Shown piece after piece: positions 11,432 through 20,302 of a DNA stretch of 64,000 nt. The notes below the pieces were generated by a model. It was given only the letters and a program-made list of their open reading frames with translations. It was not told the DNA's origin and made no database searches. The translations under genes and the position numbers were made by a program. The DNA is from Pseudomonas sp. H1h (GTDB lineage: Bacteria; Pseudomonadota; Gammaproteobacteria; Pseudomonadales; Pseudomonadaceae). The stretch spans positions 62,001 to 126,000 of the forward strand of contig NZ_AYMJ01000013.1 of the NCBI RefSeq assembly GCF_000633255.1, written 5' to 3'. How positions within the stretch are numbered: the stretch's first letter is position 1; the number at the start of each line of letters is the position of its first letter.

Positions 11432-12580
11432 ATGCCTGCCTTCCAGGAATACTTCGACCCCAGCCACCAAATGGTCCGCGACAGCGTCAGGCGCTTCGTC
11501 GAGCGCGAGATTTTGCCGGACATCGATGCGTGGGAAGAAGCCGAAAGCTTTCCCCGCGAGCTGTACCTGAAGGCGGGCGCTGCGGGGATTCTTGGCATCG
11601 GTTATCCCGAAGCGCTGGGCGGCAGCCACGAAGGTGATCTGTTCGCCAAGGTCGCCGCCAGTGAAGAACTCATGCGCTGCGGTTCCGGCGGCCTGGTCGC
11701 CGGGCTGGGTTCGCTGGATATCGGGCTGCCACCGGTCGTCAAATGGGCGCGGCCCGAGGTGCGCGAGCGGGTCGTCCCGCAGGTGCTCAGCGGCGAGAGA
11801 ATCAGTGCACTGGCGGTCACCGAGCCCGGCGGCGGCTCGGACGTCGCCAACCTGCAAACCCGCGCTGTGCGTGACGGCGAGTTCTATCGAGTCAGCGGCA
11901 GCAAGACCTTCATCACCAGCGGCGTCCGCGCCGACTTCTACACTGTCGCGGTGCGCACTGGTGCGCCGGGTTTCGGCGGCATCAGCCTGTTGTTGATCGA
12001 AAAGGGCACCCCAGGCTTCACCGTAGGCCGCCAGCTGAAGAAAATGGGTTGGTGGGCCTCGGACACCGCTGAACTGTTCTTCGATGATTGTCGGGTGCCT
12101 GTGGCCAATCTGATCGGTGCCGAGAACATGGGATTCGCCTGCATCATGGGCAATTTCCAGAGCGAGCGACTGGCGCTGGCACTGATGGCCAACATGACCT
12201 CACAGCTGGCGCTGGAGGAGGCTTTGAAGTGGGCGCGCGAGCGAGAGGCGTTCGGCAAACCGATCGGCAAGTTTCAGGTGATCAAGCATCGGCTGGCCGA
12301 AATGGCCACGGCGCTGGAAGTGTCGCGCGAGTTCACCTATCGGCAGGCGGCGAAGATGGCGGCGGGGCAGAGTGTGATCAAGGAAATTTCCATGGCCAAG
12401 AACGTTGCCACGGACACCTCGGACCGGATCACCCGCGAAGCGGTGCAGATACTCGGTGGGCTGGGTTACATGCGCGAGAGTCTGGTGGAACGGCTGTATC
12501 GCGATAATCGCATTCTGTCGATTGGCGGCGGGACGCGGGAAGTGATGAACGAGATCATCAGCAAGCAGATGGGGCTTTAG
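11432..12580 (+). CDS. Acyl-CoA dehydrogenase, long-chain/isovaleryl catalytic type
   Basis: A 382-residue flavoenzyme that makes the 2,3-double bond of acyl-CoA in fatty or branched acid breakdown. The FAD-binding segment LAVTEPGGGSDVANLQT, the SGSKTFITSG motif and the C-terminal QILGGLGYMRES are clear. The usual catalytic Glu in the C-terminal YEGT motif is replaced (IGGGTREV here). An alternative Glu is present in NFQSERLALAL, where long-chain and isovaleryl-CoA dehydrogenases carry their base, so the enzyme is probably active with that geometry. In P. aeruginosa an acyl-CoA dehydrogenase also follows recR. The substrate is not predictable. Confidence 0.9.
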   Translation: MPAFQEYFDPSHQMVRDSVRRFVEREILPDIDAWEEAESFPRELYLKAGAAGILGIGYPEALGGSHEGDLFAKVAASEELMRCGSGGLVAGLGSLDIGLPPVVKWARPEVRERVVPQVLSGERISALAVTEPGGGSDVANLQTRAVRDGEFYRVSGSKTFITSGVRADFYTVAVRTGAPGFGGISLLLIEKGTPGFTVGRQLKKMGWWASDTAELFFDDCRVPVANLIGAENMGFACIMGNFQSERLALALMANMTSQLALEEALKWAREREAFGKPIGKFQVIKHRLAEMATALEVSREFTYRQAAKMAAGQSVIKEISMAKNVATDTSDRITREAVQILGGLGYMRESLVERLYRDNRILSIGGGTREVMNEIISKQMGL

Positions 12581-12604
12581 ATTTTGCGGTGGGTCTGCAG
12601 GCCT

Positions 12605-12675
12605 CATCGCGGCCAGGCTCACTCCTACAGAGGAACGCGTTCCAGATTGTAGGCGTGAGCCTGCTCGCGATGGCG
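12605..12675. repeat. Degenerate inverted REP pair
   Basis: CATCGCGGCCAGGCTCACTC faces GTGAGCCTGCTCGCGATGG with mismatches. It fills the gap between the convergent acyl-CoA dehydrogenase and apt genes. Confidence 0.75.
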
Positions 12676-12691
12676 ACCGGATGGGCGCTGC

Positions 12692-13240
12692 TTACTTGTC
12701 AGTCAAAGCAAACTGCGTCAGGCAGAACGTCGGAATCCCCATGTCTTCCAGACGCTGCGAGCCACCCAGCTCCGGCAGATCAATGATTGCCGCTGCCTCA
12801 TGCACCCGCGCACCCATGCGGCGGATCAGGTTGGCGGCTGCGATCAGCGTGCCACCGGTGGCAATCAGGTCATCGAACATCACCACCGAGTCGCCCTCGC
12901 AAAGGCTGTCGGCGTGCACTTCCAGGAACGCTTCGCCGTACTCGGTCGCGTAACCTTCGGCCAATACGTCCGCCGGCAATTTGCCCTGCTTGCGGAACAG
13001 CACCAGCGGCTTGTTCAACTGATAAGCCAACACCGAACCGATCAGGAAACCACGCGCATCCATCGCGCCGATGTGGGTGAAGTCGGCTTCCACATAGCGG
13101 TGGGCGAAGCTGTCCATCACCAGGCGCAGGGCCTTGGGCGACTGGAACAGCGGAGTGATGTCGCGAAAGATCACGCCCGGTTTCGGGAAGTCGATCACGG
13201 GGCGGATCAGGGATTTGATGTCGAAGGAGTCGAAGGCCAT
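12692..13240 (-). CDS. apt: Adenine phosphoribosyltransferase
   Basis: Salvages adenine to AMP with PRPP. The 182-residue protein has the Apt N-terminus ([25 protein letters not shown]), GAMDARGF, and the PRPP-binding motif [14 protein letters not shown]. The ATG at 13240 was chosen over one nine codons upstream because the family starts at this point. It sits next to anr and is transcribed in the same direction, as in P. aeruginosa. Confidence 0.95.
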   Translation of the reverse strand: MAFDSFDIKSLIRPVIDFPKPGVIFRDITPLFQSPKALRLVMDSFAHRYVEADFTHIGAMDARGFLIGSVLAYQLNKPLVLFRKQGKLPADVLAEGYATEYGEAFLEVHADSLCEGDSVVMFDDLIATGGTLIAAANLIRRMGARVHEAAAIIDLPELGGSQRLEDMGIPTFCLTQFALTDK

Positions 13241-13318
13241 CGTCGAGGTGTCCTGGCAGGGCTGCAAACGGCGCAGTATACCCGCGGCTGAAACGCTTCG
13301 CTCAACCGCGGATCGAGA

Positions 13319-14053
13319 TCAGCCTTCGAGCGAGCCGCCGGCCAGGGCGCAGAGCTGGATCGGGTCGAGGATGTGGATCTCCTTGCCCTCGGCGGCGATC
13401 AGTTCGTTCTGCTGGAAGCGGGTGAACACCCGGGACACGGTTTCCACCGCGAGGCCCAGGTAGTTGCCGATTTCGTTACGCGACATGCTCAGGCGGAACT
13501 GGTTGGCCGAGAACCCGCGAGCGCGGAAGCGGGCCGACAGGTTGACGAGGAACGTGGCGATGCGCTCGTCGGCGGTTTTCTTCGACAACAGCAGCATCAT
13601 TTGCTGGTCATCACGAATTTCGCGGCTCATCACACGCATCAACTGGCGGCGCAGTTGCGGCAGTTGCAGGGCCAGTTCGTCGAGGCGTTCGAACGGAATT
13701 TCGCAGACCGAAGTGGTTTCCAGCGCCTGAGCCGATACCGGGTGCTTTTCGGTGTCCATGCCGGACAGGCCGACCAGTTCGCTCGGCAGGTGGAACCCGG
13801 TGAGCTGCTCTTCGCCGGTATCGCTCAGGCTGAAGGTCTTGAGGGCGCCGGAGCGTACTGCATAAACGGAATCGAAGGTGTCGCCCTGGCGGAACAAGAA
13901 CTCGCCCTTTTTCAGTGGGCGACCACGTTTGACGATTTCGTCCAGCGCATCCATGTCTTCCAGATTCAGAGAAAGTGGCAGGCAGAGAGGGGCCAGGCTG
14001 CAATCCTTGCAATGGGCCTGGTTGTGAGCGCGCAGTTTAACTGGCTCGGACAT
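13319..14053 (-). CDS. anr: Oxygen-sensing transcription regulator Anr (FNR family)
   Basis: A 244-residue CRP/FNR-type regulator that holds an oxygen-labile [4Fe-4S] cluster and turns on anaerobic and microaerobic genes. The cluster ligands are visible: Cys15, Cys18 and Cys24 at the N-terminus and Cys117 after the beta-roll. The C-terminal helix-turn-helix [20 protein letters not shown] has the E..SR recognition residues of FNR. The ATG at 14053 gives exactly the family length. Candidate binding sites (TTGAT-N4-ATCAA) occur in this window before hemN and inside the gene divergent from ccoN2, so Anr probably controls much of this neighbourhood. Confidence 0.96.
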   Translation of the reverse strand: MSEPVKLRAHNQAHCKDCSLAPLCLPLSLNLEDMDALDEIVKRGRPLKKGEFLFRQGDTFDSVYAVRSGALKTFSLSDTGEEQLTGFHLPSELVGLSGMDTEKHPVSAQALETTSVCEIPFERLDELALQLPQLRRQLMRVMSREIRDDQQMMLLLSKKTADERIATFLVNLSARFRARGFSANQFRLSMSRNEIGNYLGLAVETVSRVFTRFQQNELIAAEGKEIHILDPIQLCALAGGSLEG

Positions 14054-14190
14054 TTCTTGAATCCTTGTGGGAAAACACACATAAGCCGTAAGGGTAACCC
14101 ACGGGAGGACATTCAGGCCAGTCCATGGCGACTTTGTCCCACGGGCGTAAAGCCGCGGGGCAAGTGGCCGATAAAGGGGTATCACCACGT

Positions 14191-14691
14191 ATGCAAGGAA
14201 CCGCTTCGATGGCCGCCATTGACACGCTGAACCCCGGTAACAGCGGCGTTGCGCCTGTGCCGAACACCGCCAGGGCTGGCGTCGGGGCTGAGCAGAATGC
14301 CGACACGTCGCTGTTGGCAACCCCGACCTTGGTCGAGGGCGTCAAAGTGTCGCTGTCCAATGCCTCCATCGAAAAAGCCTTCAGCGCCGGGGGCGAGAAC
14401 AGCGACATCGAAGACAGCGGCTTGCCCGAGAACGTCCAGCAATTGCTGAAGATGATCCGCAAACTGCAAAAAGAGATCGCCGAGAAGAAAGCCCGGATGG
14501 CCGCGGTCATGGCCGACAAGCGGCTGTCCAACGAGCAAAAGGTCAACATGCTCGCCGCGCTGCGCGGTGCCATCGCCGCGTTGAACACAGGCCTGATCAG
14601 CGCCAATCTTGCCCTGTCCAAAGTCATGGACCAGTCCGGTCTTTCCGCCGAGCAAAACCTCAAGCTTGGCTCACTGCTGACAAAGAACTAG
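14191..14691 (+). CDS. Hypothetical protein with a helical, coiled-coil-like C-terminus
   Basis: About 166 residues from the ATG at 14191; an in-frame ATG at 14209, preceded by AAGGA, is equally possible, and an ATG at 14125 gives a longer but less natural N-terminus. The first 75 residues are low in structure (Pro, Asn, Ala, Thr). The remainder is strongly helical and charged ([19 protein letters not shown]), which suggests a coiled coil or helical bundle. There are no Cys residues, signal peptide or membrane segments. It is divergent from anr, sharing its upstream region, and its end overlaps the convergent hemN by four bases. I do not recognise a family. Confidence 0.65.
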   Translation: MQGTASMAAIDTLNPGNSGVAPVPNTARAGVGAEQNADTSLLATPTLVEGVKVSLSNASIEKAFSAGGENSDIEDSGLPENVQQLLKMIRKLQKEIAEKKARMAAVMADKRLSNEQKVNMLAALRGAIAALNTGLISANLALSKVMDQSGLSAEQNLKLGSLLTKN

Positions 14692-16070
14692 ATCACCCGT
14701 GAGAAGCGCTGACGGTTCTGTTGTTCCAGATACGCGTCAAACACCATGCATACCGAACGTACCAGCAGGCGTCCGGCCGGCAGTACTTCGATCCTTTCGC
14801 GATCCAGCGTGATCAGGCCATCGTTGGCCATGCCTTGCAGTTGTGGCCACAGCGCGCCGAAATAACCCTGAAAATCGATGTTGAACGCTTGCTCGATCGC
14901 AGCGAACTCCAGGCTGAAATTGCAGATCAGCTGCTGGATCACCGCGCGGCGCAGGCGGTCGTCGGCGTTGCACACCAGGCCCCGACTGGTCGCCAGTTGC
15001 GCGGCGGCGAGGGTGTTCTGGTACTGGTTCAGGTCGCTGCTGTTCTGGCAGTACAGGTCGCCGATCTGGCTGATCGCCGACACCCCCAGGCCAATCAGGT
15101 CGCAATGCCCGTGGGTGGTGTAGCCCTGGAAATTGCGCTGCAGGGTCTGTTCTTCCTGGGCGATCGCCAGTTCATCGTCGGGCAGGGCGAAGTGATCCAT
15201 GCCGATGTAGCGGTAACCGGCGGCGGTCAGTTGTTCGATGGTGCGCTGGAGCATTTCCAGTTTTTGCGCCGGGCTCGGCAGCTCGTTGCTGTTGATCCGC
15301 CGCTGCGGCATGAAGCGCTCCGGCAGGTGCGCATAGTTGAACACCGAGAGCCGGTCTGGTTGCAGGCTGATGACTTCTTCGACGGTGCGCGCGAAGTTCT
15401 CCGGCGTCTGCTTGGGCAGGCCGTAGATCAGGTCGATATTGATCGAACGAAATTGCAGGGTGCGCGCGGCGTCGATCACTGCGCGGGTTTCTTCCAGACT
15501 CTGCAGGCGATTGACCGCCCGTTGCACCGCCGGGTCAAGGTCTTGCAGGCCGATGCTGACCCGGTTGAAGCCGAGTTCGCGCAGCAGGCCCATGGTCGAC
15601 CAGTCGGCCTCGCGTGGGTCGATCTCGATACCGTAGTCACCGGAATCGTCATCCAGCAGATTGAAGTGTTTGCGCAAATGCGCCATCAACTGCCGCAGCT
15701 CGTCGTGGCTGAGGAATGTCGGGGTGCCGCCACCGAAATGCAGCTGCTCGACTTTCTGCGCAGGTTCCAGGTGGCAGGCGATCAGCTGGATTTCCTGCTC
15801 CAGACGTTGCAGATAAGGTTGTGCACGACCGCGATCCTTGGTGATGACCTTGTTACAGGCGCAGTAGTAGCAAATGTTCGCGCAAAACGGTACGTGCACG
15901 TACAGCGACAAGGGACGCAGCGCCTTGCGGCTGTCGCGCAGGGCGTGGAACAGGTCGAAGGTGCCGACCTGACTGTTGAATTGCACGGCTGTCGGGTACG
16001 AGGTGTAGCGCGGCCCCGCCAGGTCGTAGCGGCGGATCAGATCAGTGTCCCAACGAATGGCGTCGAGCAT
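14688..16070 (-). CDS. hemN: Oxygen-independent coproporphyrinogen III oxidase
   Basis: A 460-residue radical SAM enzyme that decarboxylates coproporphyrinogen III without oxygen, keeping haem synthesis going in low oxygen. The cluster motif CxxxCxxC is at Cys63, Cys67 and Cys70 (FCANICYYCAC), in the HemN-specific form with an extra Cys. The HFGGGTPTFL glycine motif and the conserved N-terminal DLIRRYDLAGPRYTSYPTA are present. A perfect Anr box lies 63-76 bases upstream of the ATG, so induction by Anr is expected. Confidence 0.96.
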   Translation of the reverse strand: MLDAIRWDTDLIRRYDLAGPRYTSYPTAVQFNSQVGTFDLFHALRDSRKALRPLSLYVHVPFCANICYYCACNKVITKDRGRAQPYLQRLEQEIQLIACHLEPAQKVEQLHFGGGTPTFLSHDELRQLMAHLRKHFNLLDDDSGDYGIEIDPREADWSTMGLLRELGFNRVSIGLQDLDPAVQRAVNRLQSLEETRAVIDAARTLQFRSINIDLIYGLPKQTPENFARTVEEVISLQPDRLSVFNYAHLPERFMPQRRINSNELPSPAQKLEMLQRTIEQLTAAGYRYIGMDHFALPDDELAIAQEEQTLQRNFQGYTTHGHCDLIGLGVSAISQIGDLYCQNSSDLNQYQNTLAAAQLATSRGLVCNADDRLRRAVIQQLICNFSLEFAAIEQAFNIDFQGYFGALWPQLQGMANDGLITLDRERIEVLPAGRLLVRSVCMVFDAYLEQQNRQRFSRVI

Positions 16071-16132
16071 GCGGGCATTCCCCGGATAGGCTGGCAGTGT
16101 GGCGAGTCTATCGGGGCGCAGCGTGGGGGCTC

Positions 16133-16146
16133 TTGATTTGCATCAA
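16133..16146. promoter_or_regulatory. Anr box upstream of hemN
   Basis: TTGATTTGCATCAA, a perfect match to the FNR/Anr consensus TTGAT-N4-ATCAA, centred about 69 bases before the hemN start codon. Confidence 0.9.
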
Positions 16147-16177
16147 CGGGTAGGAGGAGTGTTGGTCAGACGGGTCT

Positions 16178-16253
16178 CTTCGCGAGCAGGCTCGCTCACA
16201 CAGGGGATGTGTGGGCTACACACGATCAGTGTGGGAGCGAGCCTGCTCGCGAA
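16178..16253. repeat. Inverted REP pair
   Basis: CTTCGCGAGCAGGCTCGCTC and GAGCGAGCCTGCTCGCGAAG face each other between hemN and the cco maturation genes. Confidence 0.9.
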
Positions 16254-16268
16254 GGCCGCACCGCCAAT

Positions 16269-16952
16269 CTAATGCCCCATCAGCCAATGCTGATGCGGCC
16301 CGGGCAAGGTCCAGACCCCGAACAGAATCACCAGCAAGCCACCGGCCATGCGCACGCTGCGCTTGCGCAGCAGCGCGGTTACACGTTCGGCGGCAAGCCC
16401 GGTGGCGAGCAGCACCGGCCATGTCCCGAGGCCGAACGCGAGCATCAACAACGCACTGTCCAGCGCATTGCCCTGACTTGCCGACCACAGCAGCGTGCTG
16501 TAAACCAGTCCGCACGGCAGCCAGCCCCACAACGCGCCAAGCAGCAGGGCGCGAGGCAGTGTCGACACCGGCAGCAAACGGTTGGCCACCGGTTGGATGT
16601 AGCGCCACAAGCCACGACCGAGGCTTTCGATACGGGTCAGGCCGCTCCACCAACCGGCCAGATACAGGCCCATGGCGATCAGCAGCAATCCGGCGAGGAT
16701 ACGCATGAACATCGCTGCCGGGCTGTTCGCCACCGCCCAGCCGGCCAGGCCGATCAGCAGGCCGGCAGTGGCGTAACTGAGGATGCGTCCGAGGTTGTAC
16801 GCCAGCAGCAAGCGAAAACGCCGACTGCGCTGTTCCTTGGGTATCGCCAGGGTCAGCGCGCCCATCAGGCCGCCGCACATGCCCAGACAATGACCGCCGC
16901 CGAGCAGGCCGAGGATCAGTGCCGAAACCAGCAGGGGCGCCAGCTCAAGCAT
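16269..16952 (-). CDS. Sulfite exporter TauE/SafE-type membrane protein of the cco maturation cluster
   Basis: A 227-residue protein made almost entirely of membrane helices. It begins with the GGGHCLGMCGGLMGAL motif that marks the DsbD/SafE-like proteins encoded at the end of ccoGHIS clusters; a second Cys-containing helix (GWLPCGLVYSTLLWSASQGN) resembles the DsbD/CcdA core. These Cys-bearing helices fit a part in copper or thiol handling during cbb3 oxidase assembly, but the role is inferred from context. The ATG at 16952 overlaps the end of ccoS by eight bases, so the two are translationally coupled. The in-frame extension to 17027 runs through ccoS and was rejected. Confidence 0.88.
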   Translation of the reverse strand: MLELAPLLVSALILGLLGGGHCLGMCGGLMGALTLAIPKEQRSRRFRLLLAYNLGRILSYATAGLLIGLAGWAVANSPAAMFMRILAGLLLIAMGLYLAGWWSGLTRIESLGRGLWRYIQPVANRLLPVSTLPRALLLGALWGWLPCGLVYSTLLWSASQGNALDSALLMLAFGLGTWPVLLATGLAAERVTALLRKRSVRMAGGLLVILFGVWTLPGPHQHWLMGH

Positions 16953-17157
16953 GGGGTGGCGCCTTGTCCTGCGGTTTGTCGGACTTGGCTTCGTCCACGG
17001 CAGCGGTGTGGTTCGGGTCCTGATCATCGAACAGGATGCTGTGGGCCGGGCCGTCGAGGTCGTCGTACTGACCGCTGTCCACCGCCCAGAAAAAGATGTA
17101 CACGGCGATGGCCACGATCAGCAGGGCGGCGGGGATCATCACGTAAAGGGCTGGCAT
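16945..17157 (-). CDS. ccoS: cbb3-type cytochrome oxidase assembly protein CcoS
   Basis: A 70-residue protein with one membrane helix (MPALYVMIPAALLIVAIAVYIFFWAV) followed by the acidic DSGQYDDLDGPAHSILFDDQ segment that defines CcoS. CcoS is needed to insert haem b and CuB into the cbb3 oxidase. It starts 22 bases after ccoI ends and overlaps the following SafE-type gene, so it is part of the ccoGHIS operon. Confidence 0.94.
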   Translation of the reverse strand: MPALYVMIPAALLIVAIAVYIFFWAVDSGQYDDLDGPAHSILFDDQDPNHTAAVDEAKSDKPQDKAPPHA

Positions 17158-17179
17158 CGGTACTCCAGGCTCGCGCGGC

Positions 17180-19630
17180 TCAAGCCGGCAACGGGCGGGT
17201 TTCTGAGCGGGTGCCGACGACCGGCGCGCTCGGCAGGCGAGTCAGGCGCAGGGCGTTGAGCACCACGGTCAACGAACTGATCGACATGCCGACCGCGGCC
17301 CACACCGGGGTGATCCAGCCGAGGGCAGCGAACGGCAACATGAGGCCATTGTACAGCGCCGCCCACAGCAGATTCTCGATGATTACCCGGCGGGTGCGCC
17401 GTGCCAGTGTGAAGGCCTGCACCAGCGCGTCGAGGCGATTGGACAGCAGCACCGCATCGGCACTGGTTTTCGCCAGGTCGGTGGCCGAACCCATGGCCAC
17501 GCTGATGTCGGCAGCGGCCAGCACCGGCACGTCATTCACGCCGTCGCCGAGCATCAGCACTTTGCGACCTTGTGCGTGCAGTTGTTGCAGCACTTGCAGT
17601 TTGTCATCCGGACGCAGACCGCCACGGGCCTCATCAATGCCCAGATCGGCGGCAACACTGGCAACCATCGGTGAGCTGTCGCCCGACAGCAGCAACGTGC
17701 GCCAACCACGCGCCTTGCACGCGGCGAGCAGGGCGGGCGCATCGTCGCGCAGGCGGTCGTCGAGTACGAACCAGGCCAACGGTCCGTGATCGTTGCCGAG
17801 CAGCAGCCATTGCCCCGGCTCATGCGGCATCGCTGGCACAGGCGCGCCGCTGAGCTCGCAGACGAATTCTGCCTGACCGATGCGCAAGCGCTGCGCGCCG
17901 ACCCGTCCTTCGAGACCAAGCCCCGGTGTGCTGTGCACCTCTTCGGCGGCCAGCGGTGCGCGGCCGAAGGCGCGGGCAATCGGGTGTTCCGAGCGGTTTT
18001 CCAGCGCCGCGGCAAGGCTCAGGCATTGATCGCTGTTCAGCGTGCCCAGCGGGCGAATCGAACGCAGCACCAGGCGGCCTTCGGTCAGGGTGCCGGTCTT
18101 GTCGAAAATCACCGTGTCGATCTGGTTCAGGCCCTCCAGCACATGGCCGCGTGTCAGCAGCAGGCCGAGTTTGTGCAGGGTGCCGGTGGCGGCAGTGAGC
18201 GCGGTCGGCGTGGCGAGCGACAGTGCGCAGGGGCAGGTCGCCACCAGCATCGCCAGGACAATCCAGAACGCGCGTGACGAATCCAGCTCCCACCACAGCA
18301 GGCCAATGGCTGCCGCCGCAATCAGCGACAGCAGCAAAAACCACTGCGCGGCACGGTCGGCAATTTCCGCCAGCCGGGGTTTTTCGGCCTGGGCGCGATC
18401 GAGCAGGCGGACGATGGCCGACAGCCGTGTGTCCTGGCCCAGCGCCAGCACTTCGACGGTCAATGCGCCTTCGACATTCAGTGTGCCGGCGGTCACGGCG
18501 TCGCCCTGCGTGCGCGGTTGAGGCAGGTATTCGCCGGTGAGCAACGATTCGTCGATGCTCGACTGGCCATCGAGGATCTTGCCATCGGCCGGCAGAATCG
18601 CACCGGGCTGCACCAGTACCCGGTCGCCCAGGCGCAATTCGCTGAGCAGAATACGTTCGCTCTGGCTGTCGGCGTCGAGGCGCAGGCACGAGGCCGGCAG
18701 CAGATTGACCAGTTGCGCCGTCGCGGCGGCGGTGCGCTCGCGGGCGCGGCGTTCCAGATAGCGCCCGGCGAGCAGGAACAGCGCAAACATGCCGACCGCA
18801 TCGAAATACAGCTCTCCGACCCCGGTGATCGAGGTCCAGATCCCGGCGATGTAGGCGCTGCCGATCGCCAGCGACACTGAAACGTCCATGGTCAGGTGGC
18901 GTGTGCGCAGATCGCGCATCGCGCCTTTGAAGAACGGCGCGCAGCTGTAGAACACGATCGGCGTGGTGAGGAACAGCGCGACCCAGCGCAGGATCGTGTG
19001 CAGCTCGGGGCTGAGGTCGATGTTGAATTCCGGCCAGGTGGCCATGGTCGCCATCATCGCCTGGAACCACAGCAGTCCGGCGACGCCGAGCTGGCGCAGG
19101 GCCAGACGGTTTTCGCTGGCCAGTTGTTCGCTGGCGCGGTCGGCCTGGTATGGGTGCGCGGCGTAACCGATGTGGCGCAGTTCGGCAAGGATCTGGCTCA
19201 GCGGCAATTGCGCGTCGGCCCAGCGTACATGCAGGCGATGGTTGGACAGGTTCAAGCGCGCCTCGGCCACCGCTGGCAGGGTGCGCAGGTGTTTCTCGAT
19301 CAGCCAGCCGCAGGCAGCGCAGCTGATGCCTTCCATCAGCAGGGTGGTTTCGGCGAGATCGCCTTCGTGTCGCACGAACGGCTTTTGCACATCGGCGCGG
19401 TCGTACAGTGCCAGTTCATCGGTCAGTTGCACCGGCAGTGCTTCGGGGTTGGCCGAGGCTTCGCTGCGATGCTGGTAATAGCTTTCCAGACCACCGGCGA
19501 CAATGGCTTCGGCCACGGCCTGGCAACCGGGACAGCAGAACTCGCGGGACTCCCCGAGCACGACGGCGGTGAAGCGACTGCCGGACGGGACGGGCAGGGC
19601 GCAGTGGTAGCAGGGGAGTGGGGTGGTCAT
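17180..19630 (-). CDS. ccoI: Copper-translocating P-type ATPase CcoI (FixI/CtpA-like)
   Basis: An 816-residue P1B ATPase that supplies copper for the CuB site of cbb3 oxidase. It has an N-terminal Cys-rich region (CYHCALPVP ... CCPGCQAV), a heavy-metal domain with the metal site CAAC (GISCAACGWLIEKHL), the membrane metal motif CPC in ATCPCALSLATPTAL, the phosphorylation site DKTGTLTEG and the hinge GDGVNDVPVLA. The extra N-terminal Cys motif is typical of the FixI branch rather than of copper-efflux CopA. The ATG at 19630 fits the family; one three codons upstream is also possible. Confidence 0.94.
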   Translation of the reverse strand: MTTPLPCYHCALPVPSGSRFTAVVLGESREFCCPGCQAVAEAIVAGGLESYYQHRSEASANPEALPVQLTDELALYDRADVQKPFVRHEGDLAETTLLMEGISCAACGWLIEKHLRTLPAVAEARLNLSNHRLHVRWADAQLPLSQILAELRHIGYAAHPYQADRASEQLASENRLALRQLGVAGLLWFQAMMATMATWPEFNIDLSPELHTILRWVALFLTTPIVFYSCAPFFKGAMRDLRTRHLTMDVSVSLAIGSAYIAGIWTSITGVGELYFDAVGMFALFLLAGRYLERRARERTAAATAQLVNLLPASCLRLDADSQSERILLSELRLGDRVLVQPGAILPADGKILDGQSSIDESLLTGEYLPQPRTQGDAVTAGTLNVEGALTVEVLALGQDTRLSAIVRLLDRAQAEKPRLAEIADRAAQWFLLLSLIAAAAIGLLWWELDSSRAFWIVLAMLVATCPCALSLATPTALTAATGTLHKLGLLLTRGHVLEGLNQIDTVIFDKTGTLTEGRLVLRSIRPLGTLNSDQCLSLAAALENRSEHPIARAFGRAPLAAEEVHSTPGLGLEGRVGAQRLRIGQAEFVCELSGAPVPAMPHEPGQWLLLGNDHGPLAWFVLDDRLRDDAPALLAACKARGWRTLLLSGDSSPMVASVAADLGIDEARGGLRPDDKLQVLQQLHAQGRKVLMLGDGVNDVPVLAAADISVAMGSATDLAKTSADAVLLSNRLDALVQAFTLARRTRRVIIENLLWAALYNGLMLPFAALGWITPVWAAVGMSISSLTVVLNALRLTRLPSAPVVGTRSETRPLPA

Positions 19631-19660
19631 CAGAGACATCTATGTTGTCGGCAAGGGCCT

Positions 19661-19734
19661 CTTCGCGAGCAGGCTCGCTCCCACATTTGATTTGCGTTGT
19701 TCACACAACCTGTGGGAGCGAGCCTGCTCGCGAA
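19661..19734. repeat. Inverted REP pair between ccoH and ccoI
   Basis: CTTCGCGAGCAGGCTCGCTC and GAGCGAGCCTGCTCGCGAAT are separated by about 35 bases. It lies inside the presumed ccoGHIS transcript, where such hairpins may affect mRNA stability. Confidence 0.9.
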
Positions 19735-19751
19735 TGCGCGAAGCGCAGGTT

Positions 19752-20291
19752 TTATTTATCCAGGTCTTCCGCGCCCTGCAGCGGTTCATCACCCAGCAGC
19801 AGATCCTTGTCATGGCTGACCTGTTCTTCTTCGAACATGCGCCATACGTGGTCATCCTGAGTGCCCAGCAGCTCGACAAAGCGGCGCCCTTCAACCTTGT
19901 CGCCCAACTGGCCGATGTAGCGGCCGGTTTCGGTTTCGCTGCGGGTCAGGACGATCTTGCGATCCTTCTCCGGCTGGGTCGGCGAGATCAGGTTCAGCTC
20001 CAGGGTTTTCGGCTGGCTGTCGCCACTGAGGCGCAGGTCGACTTCGCCGGTGACGCTATCCAGGTGCACGTTGGCGCGCATCTTCAGGTTCTGCGCCAGC
20101 AGCTCGCGATCCAGTGAGCGGTTGATGCCCTTGCCGGCTTCGTAGTAGTTGTCGTTGACCAGGTTGTCCGGATTGTTCACCGCGATAGTCACCATGGACA
20201 GCGTCAGGGTCACCGAGCAGGCCAGAATCCCGATGATGATCCACGGCCAAAGGTGCTTGTACCAAGGACTTGCGGCGTTTGCTGCGGGCAT
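19752..20291 (-). CDS. ccoH: cbb3 oxidase maturation protein CcoH (FixH family)
   Basis: A 179-residue protein with one N-terminal membrane anchor (WPWIIIGILACSVTLTLSMVTIAV) and a periplasmic domain carrying the FixH segment NNPDNLVNDNYYEAGKGIN. CcoH associates with the assembling oxidase. The ATG at 20291 gives the family start; the extension to 20306 adds five codons without support. It begins 11 bases after ccoG ends, within the same operon. Confidence 0.93.
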   Translation of the reverse strand: MPAANAASPWYKHLWPWIIIGILACSVTLTLSMVTIAVNNPDNLVNDNYYEAGKGINRSLDRELLAQNLKMRANVHLDSVTGEVDLRLSGDSQPKTLELNLISPTQPEKDRKIVLTRSETETGRYIGQLGDKVEGRRFVELLGTQDDHVWRMFEEEQVSHDKDLLLGDEPLQGAEDLDK

Positions 20292-20302
20292 GTTCAGTTC
20301 TC

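Noticed and set aside
16209..17789. 526-codon plus-strand frame opposite the SafE-type, ccoS and ccoI genes
   Set aside because: The minus-strand genes have clear family motifs; the plus frame is low-complexity and begins in a REP element.
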